A stretch of 15,459 nucleotides of DNA from an uncultured Clostridia bacterium (GTDB lineage Bacteria > Bacillota > Clostridia > Christensenellales > Borkfalkiaceae). The stretch covers positions 1 to 15,459 of the forward strand of contig CAMOVY010000009.1 in NCBI GenBank assembly GCA_946627905.1. The letters are read 5' to 3'. Position 1 is the first letter of the stretch. Each line of letters starts with the position of its first letter. The translations under genes and the position numbers were made by a program. Positions 6,921 through 13,522 of the stretch are shown piece after piece. The notes under the pieces are model-generated. The model had not been told where the DNA came from, searched no databases, and saw nothing but the letters and a program-made list of their open reading frames with translations.

Positions 6921-7519
6921 AGCCAGCACCTGCCCTTTACGGCGGCGTTTTTGGGTAGCGCCGCGCGTTCCACGCCGTAAGAATATCTTTTGCGCCAGAG
7001 CACCGCTTCTTCGAACCTGCCCTGAGTTATGCAATACTCGGCGGCAACCCCGTAGCCCAAAAGCGCGGCGGTTATTTTGCCTTCGTTAAAGCCCACCGTA
7101 TCGGAAAGCGCGTAATTTTCGGGCAGATACTCGTATTCTACCGTATATCTTCCGCCGAACACTTTAATGTATTCGGGGTAAAGTTTAAATTCGGCGTCGT
7201 GCCCGAACTCGTTTTTGACCGAAAGCACCCGCGTTATGTTGTGGGCAAGGTCCGCAAACACTATCTTGCCGTCCGAAGTTTCCACTTCTTCCGCGCACGC
7301 CATAGGCACGAAAGACGACGCGAGTTCGGTTATAACGAGATTAGCAAGTCTCGTTAAAATATCGACTTTAGCCAAAGTATCGGCAGACGCCTGATATTCC
7401 GAAACCTGTTCAGAACCTTGTTCAGAGCCTTGCGCCGCTTCCGTCGCGGTAAAATATTCCGTGCAGTCGGTAAGGTTAAGAAGCGTTGCCGCCGTTTTTA
7501 ATATGTCTTTTACTGTCAT
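6917..7519 (-). CDS. Head-tail adaptor/connector-like protein
   Basis: A 200-residue protein immediately after the major capsid gene, the position of head-completion adaptors that dock on the portal. Residues 1-15 (MTVKDILKTAATLLN) form an opening helix. Residues 30-41 are a low-complexity GSEQGSEQVSE run encoded by a 12-bp tandem repeat. A helix at 48-68 (TLAKVDILTRLANLVITELA) is followed by a beta-rich middle (SDGKIVFADL, KYTVEYEYLPE-like strands). The C-terminal segment LLGYGVAAEYCITQGRFEEAVLWRKRY resembles the C-terminal helices of gp6-like adaptors in gut phages. AAGGGGG precedes the ATG. Its TGA and the next ATG overlap as ATGA, so the two are translationally coupled. Expression requires read-through of the terminator upstream. 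The role is inferred from position and helix pattern. Confidence 0.65.
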   Translation of the reverse strand: MTVKDILKTAATLLNLTDCTEYFTATEAAQGSEQGSEQVSEYQASADTLAKVDILTRLANLVITELASSFVPMACAEEVETSDGKIVFADLAHNITRVLSVKNEFGHDAEFKLYPEYIKVFGGRYTVEYEYLPENYALSDTVGFNEGKITAALLGYGVAAEYCITQGRFEEAVLWRKRYSYGVERAALPKNAAVKGRCWL

Positions 7520-7537
7520 TTAATTTTCCCCCTTCGT

Positions 7538-7569
7538 AAAAACGCCGAGCCGAACTATCGGCTCGGCGT
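7538..7569 (-). terminator. Intra-module terminator after the capsid gene
   Basis: A 12-bp perfect stem (ACGCCGAGCCGA/TCGGCTCGGCGT) with an ACTA tetraloop on the plus strand, followed on the minus strand by TTTTT and the ribosome binding site of the next gene. It is a textbook intrinsic terminator, placed between the capsid and adaptor genes. No room remains for a promoter after it, so downstream genes depend on read-through, which would lower their level relative to capsid protein. Confidence 0.85.
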
Positions 7570-7597
7570 AAATTACGCAAGTAATTTTTTTATAGAA

Positions 7598-8779
7598 TTA
7601 CGCTTCTATGACGCCGTTAAGCACCGCCTGAGCGTACGGGCGGGCGCACATAAGTTCCGCGTATTTAACGAGCGTAGCCGTGTAGACGGGTTTGCCGGGA
7701 ACTTGACGGAGCACTTTGCCGTCGTCTCCCGTAAGCCACTGCCAGTCGCAGAGTTGATGCAACGCAAAGTCCTTGCTGTTTAAAATATACATAGTGTTCT
7801 TGGGACAGAACCTGTCGACTACTACGGGTATTCCGTTAAAGGATATGCCCTTAAAGCCGCCGGCGAGTTCCATAGTGTCAACGGAACGCTTGTTGTCGGA
7901 AAGCAAGGATATAAGCGCGCGGCGCACGCCGAAAGAAGTGATGATGATGTCGGGTGCTTCGCCGCCCGCTTCTTCCACCGCGTCGATAGCCGTCTGAATA
8001 GCCGCTTCGCTTATTCTGCCGACGCTGTTTTTCACGTAAGGATTAAGCCAGTAGTTGTCGGTTTTGCTTACCCCGTAAAGGTTGTCGATATCTTCGTCGA
8101 ATATCGCGGCAAGTCCGGTTATTTCGTTGTTATAAGACCCGTGAACGGTGATAATGCTGCCCGCGGGAACGGTCGAAGCGGTTATCGGCGTGCCGCTTAT
8201 CTCCAATGCGCAGGTTTCCCTGTCCAACAGCACGACTTCCCTTTCGGTAGCGCCCGAAATAAGCGCCCCTGCGGAAGTTCTGAAGTCGATAATCATACCT
8301 TCCATAAGCCCGCTTACGTTGCTGAGTATGAAAAAGTTTTCGTCTTCTACGCTTACGACGGTTGCAAGTTTACCCGTGCCGTCGCCGAAAAGCATTCTGC
8401 CGAAGTTGAAAGAAGAAGCCTTTAACAGCCCGTCCATTTCCGCGTTTAAAAGCGATACGAACGCGCCCGAATTGTTTTCGGTGGCTTTTATCGCCTTGTC
8501 GGAAATTTCTATCGTGCCGTAAAGGTTTTTAAGCGTGGAACTGAACTGCACGTAATGGTTGCCCCTTGCCGTCGGCAAGTTGCCGTCTTCCGTACCCGCG
8601 CCGATACCGCCGTTAATGCCGTGTACGGCGAGTTGTTTTACTTCTTTGCCCCAAACGTTGTCGCTGGTCTTTTTAATCAGCGATAAAAAGGGGTTTACGT
8701 TTTTGTTAAGTTGTTCGGACACCGCGTCTAAATAATACGATTTTAACGCTTCGTCCGCATTAGTCAAATTTACTGCCAT
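7598..8779 (-). CDS. Phage major capsid protein (HK97-fold type)
   Basis: The 393-residue shell protein. The N-terminal helix region NADEALKSYYLDAVSEQLNK (7-26) leads into NPFLSLIKKTSDNVWGKEVKQL and GNHYVQFSSTLKNLYGTIEISDKAI, resembling the N-arm, E-loop and spine of capsid proteins near the SU10/DUF5309 group. Residues about 138-214 form a beta-rich inserted domain (VVSVEDENFFILSNV ... PAGSIITVHGS) within the A/P-domain core. The C-terminal part has the expected PDIIITSFGVRRALISLL (277-294), the FNGIPVVVDRF strand and a final VKYAELMCARPYAQAVLNGV. No cleavable delta domain is obvious, which fits the separate scaffold gene. AAGGAG lies 6 nt before the ATG, one of the strongest ribosome binding sites here, consistent with high expression. 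A terminator follows. Fold assignment is by pattern; the exact family is uncertain. Confidence 0.9.
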   Translation of the reverse strand: MAVNLTNADEALKSYYLDAVSEQLNKNVNPFLSLIKKTSDNVWGKEVKQLAVHGINGGIGAGTEDGNLPTARGNHYVQFSSTLKNLYGTIEISDKAIKATENNSGAFVSLLNAEMDGLLKASSFNFGRMLFGDGTGKLATVVSVEDENFFILSNVSGLMEGMIIDFRTSAGALISGATEREVVLLDRETCALEISGTPITASTVPAGSIITVHGSYNNEITGLAAIFDEDIDNLYGVSKTDNYWLNPYVKNSVGRISEAAIQTAIDAVEEAGGEAPDIIITSFGVRRALISLLSDNKRSVDTMELAGGFKGISFNGIPVVVDRFCPKNTMYILNSKDFALHQLCDWQWLTGDDGKVLRQVPGKPVYTATLVKYAELMCARPYAQAVLNGVIEA

Positions 8780-8800
8780 TGTTTCTCCTTGAATTATGAT

Positions 8801-9262
8801 TTATTTCGCGAGCATATCTTTAAAGAGGCTGCCCGCTTCCTCCAGCGTTTTAGGCTTGTTCGCGGGGGTCTTTATCCCCGCGCCCGAGCCGTCCATTACT
8901 ATCGCTTTGCTTTTAGCGCCCATTATCTCCTTTAAGTAGCCTTTGATAAAATCCTGTTTTTCTTCTTCGGTTATACTTAAAGTCCGATTTTCGGTTTTTT
9001 CCGTTTGCTCCGTCGGGGTATCCTTGTCGACGGCGACGCTCCTTTCCAACTCCTTTATGCGCTGACAGCGTTTGGTAAATTCAGCCTGAAGCGAGTTGTA
9101 TGCGGCAAGCAAAGCGTTAACGTCTTTAAACTTACCTAATGAGACGGCGGTGCTTGCCTGTACGGGTTCTTCCGCACTCGCCACGCTTTCCGCACCGAAC
9201 GCGTTTTCTGCCATTTCCCCTGCCGGCATTACCGCCGTTTGTTCATCTTTAAGTTCAATCAT
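8801..9262 (-). CDS. Scaffold-like capsid assembly protein
   Basis: A 153-residue acidic, largely helical protein directly before the major capsid gene, the usual place for an internal scaffold that directs procapsid assembly and is then removed. Residues 1-40 are Ala/Glu-rich and look disordered. Residues 42-75 (LGKFKDVNALLAAYNSLQAEF, then a basic helix ending KELERS) carry the KFKDVxALxxAYxxLQ pattern common in short scaffold-like proteins of gut Clostridia phages. A Thr/Glu-rich linker follows, then a helix around 95-116 and a C-terminal helix TLEEAGSLFKDMLAK. No protease motif (Ser/His triad) is visible, and no separate prohead protease gene is nearby. The start has an AAAGGAG ribosome binding site and overlaps the portal stop by 8 bp; the gap to the capsid gene is 21 bp. 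Assignment rests mainly on position and composition. Confidence 0.72.
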   Translation of the reverse strand: MIELKDEQTAVMPAGEMAENAFGAESVASAEEPVQASTAVSLGKFKDVNALLAAYNSLQAEFTKRCQRIKELERSVAVDKDTPTEQTEKTENRTLSITEEEKQDFIKGYLKEIMGAKSKAIVMDGSGAGIKTPANKPKTLEEAGSLFKDMLAK

Positions 9263-11138
9263 ACGTTTTTTCTCCTTTAATTTCCGTTTGTTTTATTCTT
9301 TCTTTGTGCGCCTTGACGTGCGAAAACAGCCGTTGCTTTTCTTCGTCCGTCAATTCGTCGTATTCGCTTAAAATGTATCTCACGTGTTCGTCTACGTGTA
9401 TTCTGTCGTCGTCAATCTCTTCGATATTAAGCCCCAAGCGGCGTATAGCGTCGTTTTCCTGTTGCGCTTTCTGTTCCTGCAAGCGCGACATACCTTTCTG
9501 ATAATCGAGTTCGTTGAACCCGAACAGCGACAACAGTTTTTCTTTCGTGTTCTGTCGCAGTACGCCGTTTTCGTCCTGTAAAAGCCCGCTTGAGTACAGT
9601 TTCATTATGGTTTCGCGCTTTTGGCGACGGCTGTATAAAAGTTCGTTTTCGTTCTGAAGGTACGCGTCGTCCGAACACAGCGCCGTTTTATCCAGATAAT
9701 AGGTGCGGAATTTGCCGAGTTTGTCGGTAAACATAAGCGCGCGAATCCCCGCGGTAAACTGCGCGTAAAGCCTTAATATCTGCCTTGCCACGTTTAAGAT
9801 GCAGTCTCTTATTATTCCCGCGTGCACCGCCATACGCGCGCCGTCCTGCTCGATAAAAATTTCAAGCGCCGTGCCGCTGGTTATCATAGTCCGCGTGGTG
9901 GACGAAGTAATGTCCGATACCCCGCTTATCCTTACGAATTCGTTTATAAGATTCTCTTCTTCTTCGGCAAAATTCGCGGGCATTGTGAACTCGGTCATAA
10001 GTTCGGGTGCTTTTCCGCCCTGACGGTAAACCAAAATTTTACCGGGGGACAAGCCCTCTTCGGCAAGCGCGTCCACGTCCACAGAACCGTCTTCCACCGT
10101 CATAACGCCCATACACAGCCTGTTTAAAAACTCCTGCTTGCGATTTTTGACGGCGTTATACGCGCGCTGAACGGGTATAAGTCTTTCGATTATCGAAAGC
10201 CCGAAAAAACTGCCCGCCGTTTTTATGCAATCCTGCTTGACGAACGGATACCCGCGCGCACCCGACTTGCCGTTTTTATAGGGCAACTCGCCGTAATACA
10301 AAAGTTTTCCGTCCGCAACGGTAATCAGTCTGCCGTTAGGGAACTCTTCGCTAGGCAGTTCGTATTTTTCTATAACGATTGCCGCGTCGTCCATAACGCC
10401 TTTTATTTCCGTCTGATTATTCGCGAACGTCCCAACGCCCGCCTGCGCGCCCGAAAAGTCGAACACGCCCACCTTTTTACCGCCTATTTCTACGCCGTAT
10501 TTTTTCTTTATCTCGGCAACAGGCACGGCTTTGGCGTGAATAATGCTAGCACACCCGTCGACGTCTTCGGCGTACAAGTTATCGGGGAAAATTTCGAACG
10601 GCGAAACGGGCAAAACTTCCGCTTCCCCCTCGAACACTTCTTCTCCGTTTACCGCGCCGACCGACGTGCCGCCTTCGTTGTTCCATACAACTTTGTAAAA
10701 GCCCGTGCCGCACGTTTCGCTCCATACGCACACCCTTTGTACTACCGACATTACGTCGTTTTTATCGAATACGTAGGACAAAAGTTTTTCGGAAAGCCCC
10801 GCGCCCTTTACCGCGCTGTCGTCGTCGGTTTTAGGTCTTACCCCGAATATCGGCGAAATGTCCGCAAACTTTGAAAGCCGCGTTTCTATAATGGGCGCGA
10901 TATGGTTAAATACTTCTCTTTCCTGCCAGAAATACCCGCCGTCAACGGGCGCTATCTCGCCGCGGCGATTTACGTCGCAGTATTGATTGCCTATAAGAAA
11001 ATTCATATTAAGTTCCCATTGTCTTTCGAGTTTAAGGCGGGCTTTTCTGCGGTTTTCGAAGTCCGTCTCCACGCTTTCCACAAGTTCTTCGTAAAACTTT
11101 TCCTTGCTCTTTTTTACGGATTTTTTGTCTTTTTGCAA
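9255..11138 (-). CDS. Phage portal protein
   Basis: The portal is a dodecameric ring at one capsid vertex through which DNA is packaged and ejected. The protein has 627 residues from the chosen start, longer than HK97-type portals (about 420) and nearer podovirus/P22-like sizes. Portal-like features are the N-terminal RRKARLKLERQWELNMNFLIGNQY helix (about 30-53), VFNHIAPIIETRLSKF (76-91), a beta-rich wing (about 150-300), FFGLSIIERLIPVQRAYNAVKNR (311-333) and the stem/tunnel segment SGVSDITSSTTRTMITSGTALEIFIEQD (405-432). The C-terminal third is helical and charged. I chose the TTG at 11138, because AAGGAG lies 8 nt upstream; the longer reading from TTG 11174 adds 12 Lys-rich residues without such a site. 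Its start lies within the preceding gene (25-bp overlap) and its TGA overlaps the scaffold start by 8 bp. It follows terL, as usual in head modules. Confidence 0.93.
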   Translation of the reverse strand: MQKDKKSVKKSKEKFYEELVESVETDFENRRKARLKLERQWELNMNFLIGNQYCDVNRRGEIAPVDGGYFWQEREVFNHIAPIIETRLSKFADISPIFGVRPKTDDDSAVKGAGLSEKLLSYVFDKNDVMSVVQRVCVWSETCGTGFYKVVWNNEGGTSVGAVNGEEVFEGEAEVLPVSPFEIFPDNLYAEDVDGCASIIHAKAVPVAEIKKKYGVEIGGKKVGVFDFSGAQAGVGTFANNQTEIKGVMDDAAIVIEKYELPSEEFPNGRLITVADGKLLYYGELPYKNGKSGARGYPFVKQDCIKTAGSFFGLSIIERLIPVQRAYNAVKNRKQEFLNRLCMGVMTVEDGSVDVDALAEEGLSPGKILVYRQGGKAPELMTEFTMPANFAEEEENLINEFVRISGVSDITSSTTRTMITSGTALEIFIEQDGARMAVHAGIIRDCILNVARQILRLYAQFTAGIRALMFTDKLGKFRTYYLDKTALCSDDAYLQNENELLYSRRQKRETIMKLYSSGLLQDENGVLRQNTKEKLLSLFGFNELDYQKGMSRLQEQKAQQENDAIRRLGLNIEEIDDDRIHVDEHVRYILSEYDELTDEEKQRLFSHVKAHKERIKQTEIKGEKTYD

Positions 11139-11440
11139 TTTGTTTTCTCCTTTTTCTTTTTTTCGTTTTGGCAAATAACTTCAAGTAATCTTTGTTTTTC
11201 TTCTTCAAGTTGTTCGTCGGTGTATTCGGCAAGCGGCGTTTTAAGTTCCAAAAGCATCTTCAGCGCCGCAACGTCAGGCGGCACGCTCTTTATCGTTATC
11301 TTCTTTTTGGAAAGCCTTATTTCGCCGTCGCCGTCCGACGCGTACTCTTCTACGATTTCTTTGGCGTCGAACCCCAGCGCCTTTTTTAAAAGCGCCGCGT
11401 TTACGTCGTCGCCGTTTCCCTTTTTATTTACGTCTCTCAT
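11114..11440 (-). CDS. Small protein between terL and portal, terminase-small-subunit C-terminal-like
   Basis: A 108-residue charged protein whose gene overlaps terL by 17 bp and extends past the portal start. Residues 17-62 (LLKKALGFDAKEIVEEY, then a lysine-rich strand, then SVPPDVAALKMLLEL) resemble, from memory, the C-terminal half of phage small terminases, which carry an ALGY-type helix, a beta hairpin and a PPDxxA motif before the final helix. The N-terminal helix-turn-helix DNA-binding domain of such proteins is missing, and the gene sits after terL instead of before it. Residues 73-92 (YTDEQLEEEKQRLLEVI) form a helix and the tail is Lys-rich. The start ATG has a modest AGGA site about 10 nt upstream. 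It may be a truncated small terminase, a TerL partner, or an unrelated head protein. The frame and dense overlaps support it being real; the function is a guess. Confidence 0.6.
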   Translation of the reverse strand: MRDVNKKGNGDDVNAALLKKALGFDAKEIVEEYASDGDGEIRLSKKKITIKSVPPDVAALKMLLELKTPLAEYTDEQLEEEKQRLLEVICQNEKKKKEKTNCKKTKNP

Positions 11441-12854
11441 TTAAAATCTTCCTGAAAAGTCTGTCTTTGTCTTTCTCTATAAGCGTTTTTTCTCTTTTCG
11501 GGGAAGCGCCTTCGGGCTTGGTCATTATGTAGTAGCGCAGTTCGTCCAGCGCGTGGTCGTCAACCTTTTTCGGCGCGTCCGCGTCTCCCCAACGATAACT
11601 TTTAAGTTCCCGTATAAGGTTTACGCAGGTGGAAAATATATACAGCCTTGGTTTGCCGACGGCGGGGCGAAGATACTGCTTTACCCGCTGAATACCGCTG
11701 AATAAATCTTTGTTTACGTTGGGATTAACGTTTATGCCCTGTTCGTAAAACAGTTCGCTTACGCTCTTTACCGAAGATAACGTCTGCTGGTTAGCCGCAC
11801 TGTCTATAAGCGCGCGGATTTTTCCGCCGCCGTCTTTTTGCCAACCCAAACGCGCGCATATTTCCTTTATTTTTTGCGCGTGATAGTCGACGGTTCTTTC
11901 CGCTTCGAAATGCTCGGCTATAACGTACACCGTGCCGTCGTAATCCACCGCGTAAAAGTGGCAAGAAAGTGGGTTTTTAAGCCCCGGGTCTATGGAAATA
12001 TTGTCGTACCACTCGTGCGGCACGTTAAACGGTTCTATTACGTGAATATTCTCGTCAAACTCCGAATACACAAGCCCGCCGTTTGCGCGAAAGCGCCCGT
12101 ACCTTCTGGTTTCCAGCAGTTCTTTTGAAAGGGTTGCGTTAAGCGCGTCGATTTCCGCTTGCGGAAGGTAAGGGTTATCCGCCCACTCCATAAATTCGCA
12201 CCAGATATCGGGCGAATTAGACGGGTTTAAATAGATGTCTTCGTACACGAAAGTAAGCCCTTTTAACGGCGTCATCGTGCCGAAAATATCGCCGTTTTTA
12301 TCTAAAACGCGCATACGGCACTCTTCGTAAACGTCTTTGGGCGGTTCTTCGTCAAACCACACGTAATCAAGTGAACTCCCCTGAAATTTTTCCCGCCCTT
12401 GGTCGCAGGATTTAAAGCCGATAACCGAAATGCCGCCGAACACGTTTTTTACCATAATCTGGTCTATAACGCCAAACTTAGGGCTTTCCTTTTTGCCCGA
12501 AAGCATAGTTATATCGACTATCCACGAAGGGTTAAGATAGTGCAGGATTTTGGCTTGCGCCACGTCCCTTTGCACCTGCGTAGATAGGGACACTACCCAT
12601 CCGAAAGTGTTTTTTCTGTTTTCGCGGTAAGGGTGATTGCCCCGCGCCATATACACCGTTTCCACAGCCCCGCACTCGGTTTTACCGCTTCTGTTTCCCC
12701 CGAACACCCAGCGGTTTTTCTTTTGGCACTTATGAAAGGCGAGTTGTTTTAAATGTTTTTTTTCGCCCGAGTTATATATCGCGAGATAATTATGTGCCGC
12801 ACGCCTTTTTTGCTCTTTCTCTATTTCAAGCACACGCTCTATAATTTCCCGCAT
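11424..12854 (-). CDS. terL: Phage terminase large subunit (ATPase-nuclease)
   Basis: A 476-residue motor protein that pumps DNA into phage proheads and cuts the concatemer. The ATPase half shows the Walker A motif GGNRSGKT (52-59), Walker B with catalytic glutamate VWFDEE (165-170) and the coupling motif GTMTPL (192-197). The nuclease half shows the three RNase H-fold acidic residues: Asp289 in SIDPG, Asp351 in ALIDSAA and Asp432/433 in VDDHALDELRYY. All are present, so the enzyme looks active. The start at 12854 is preferred over the ATG at 12878: it has a strong GGGGGAGA ribosome binding site 2 nt upstream, and the candidate -10 box covers the earlier ATG. The first 45 residues are charged. 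The stop lies inside the next gene (17-bp overlap). It is the first gene of a capsid module; no typical small terminase gene precedes it. Confidence 0.96.
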   Translation of the reverse strand: MREIIERVLEIEKEQKRRAAHNYLAIYNSGEKKHLKQLAFHKCQKKNRWVFGGNRSGKTECGAVETVYMARGNHPYRENRKNTFGWVVSLSTQVQRDVAQAKILHYLNPSWIVDITMLSGKKESPKFGVIDQIMVKNVFGGISVIGFKSCDQGREKFQGSSLDYVWFDEEPPKDVYEECRMRVLDKNGDIFGTMTPLKGLTFVYEDIYLNPSNSPDIWCEFMEWADNPYLPQAEIDALNATLSKELLETRRYGRFRANGGLVYSEFDENIHVIEPFNVPHEWYDNISIDPGLKNPLSCHFYAVDYDGTVYVIAEHFEAERTVDYHAQKIKEICARLGWQKDGGGKIRALIDSAANQQTLSSVKSVSELFYEQGINVNPNVNKDLFSGIQRVKQYLRPAVGKPRLYIFSTCVNLIRELKSYRWGDADAPKKVDDHALDELRYYIMTKPEGASPKREKTLIEKDKDRLFRKILNERRK

Positions 12855-12876
12855 ATCTCCCCCGAAATTCAACCGC

Positions 12877-12904
12877 ATTGTAGCACCGCGGATTTTATTT
12901 GCAA
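12877..12904 (-). promoter_or_regulatory. Candidate promoter of the phage-type module
   Basis: On the minus strand, TTGCAA (12899-12904) and TACAAT (12877-12882) are separated by 16 nt, close to sigma-A consensus. The -10 element overlaps the upstream in-frame ATG at 12878, so a transcript from here would begin downstream of that ATG. This supports the terL start at 12854, which has a GGGGGAGA ribosome binding site. The spacer contains an ACCGCGG sequence; a second CCGCGG lies at 12938-12943. These might be operator half-sites. Seen by eye only. Confidence 0.5.
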
Positions 12905-12958
12905 TAGGTTTATGACCGAAGATTTGAAAAAATTTTCCCGCGGTTTTTTTAAACTTAA

Positions 12959-12985
12959 AGCGGCGGCACTTTAAGTGCCGCCGCT
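12959..12985 (-). terminator. Hairpin after folA, probable terminator
   Basis: A perfect 13-bp inverted repeat with a single central base (AGCGGCGGCACTT/AAGTGCCGCCGCT). Realistically it forms an 11-bp stem with a 5-nt loop. On the minus strand it lies about 35 nt after the folA stop and is followed by TTTAAGTTT, a weak U-tract. It separates the folate operon from the phage-type module. It could also act as a 3'-end stabilising hairpin, since the U-tract is poor. Confidence 0.6.
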
Positions 12986-13021
12986 GAAAAATCGTATGCG
13001 TTTTTATTAAATTAAAAAAGG

Positions 13022-13522
13022 TTAAAACTCTTTCACGTCGGAATTTTTATAAACGGTAAACCGTATGGTGTAGCCGTTAGTTTCTATCGGTTCTGATACC
13101 GACGCGCAAGTCCACGTTGGCTTTTCGTCAAGGTTTTCATAAAACACTTCCGCACCCCCGTCCGCGTCCACTTTGGTCGCTAACACTTCCGAACAGTAGG
13201 GCAGCATAGTCTTATAAAACATAGCGCCGCCGATAATAAACACGTCGTCCGCGGGGTATTTTTTAAGTTCCGCTTTCAACTCTTCTAAACTGTCGACTAC
13301 CGTACAGTCGTCCCGTTTTTCACCGCCCGGAAACAGCACTATATTAGTTCTGTTTTTAAGGGGTTTGCCGTTCGGAAAGGACTTTAAGGTGTTAGAACCC
13401 ATTACCACGACTTTGTTTAAAGTCTTTTCCCGAAAATATTTCATATCTTCGGGGAGTGAAAACAATAAATCGTTCTTTTTGCCGATTCCCCACTTTTTAT
13501 CAACCGCAACTATCGCTTTCAT
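13022..13522 (-). CDS. folA: Dihydrofolate reductase
   Basis: Dihydrofolate reductase makes tetrahydrofolate from dihydrofolate with NADPH, closing the cycle opened by ThyA. The 166-residue length is typical. Signature elements are WGIGKKNDLLFSLPEDMKYF (11-30), with the acidic active-site residue Asp26 equivalent to E. coli Asp27; the cofactor segment VVMGSNTLKSFPNGKPLKNR around residues 39-58; and IIGGAMFYKTMLPY around residues 96-109, containing the conserved Gly-Gly. The start overlaps the thyA stop by one base, the usual thyA-folA coupling. About 35 nt after the stop lies a strong GC hairpin, so this is probably the last gene of the operon. The frame is intact and no key residue is missing. 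The thyA-folA pair is common in both Firmicutes and phages; the operon context with an SDR and a TM1266 regulator suggests it is chromosomal. Confidence 0.97.
   Translation of the reverse strand: MKAIVAVDKKWGIGKKNDLLFSLPEDMKYFREKTLNKVVVMGSNTLKSFPNGKPLKNRTNIVLFPGGEKRDDCTVVDSLEELKAELKKYPADDVFIIGGAMFYKTMLPYCSEVLATKVDADGGAEVFYENLDEKPTWTCASVSEPIETNGYTIRFTVYKNSDVKEF

Noticed and set aside
6921..7034. N-terminal extension of the propeller-like protein from an ATG at 7034
   Set aside because: It would be Arg-rich and read out of frame across the adaptor gene. The ATG at 6920 forms a standard ATGA overlap.
7570..7587. Small AT-rich hairpin AAATTAC/GTAATTT beside the post-capsid terminator
   Set aside because: Only 7 A/T-rich pairs; likely chance next to a real GC-rich terminator, although it has a plus-strand T run.
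11139..11174. Portal extension from TTG at 11174
   Set aside because: The TTG at 11138 has AAGGAG 8 nt upstream; the extension would overlap more of the previous gene without its own site.
10902..11444. Plus-strand frame of 180 residues with a very hydrophobic, Phe-rich middle
   Set aside because: It is the complement of the Lys-rich portal start and small protein gene; AAA/AAG codons read backwards give Phe. No ribosome binding site, and it fully overlaps well-supported genes.
12855..12878. Longer terL from the ATG at 12878
   Set aside because: The ATG lies inside the candidate -10 box, while the ATG at 12854 has a strong ribosome binding site.
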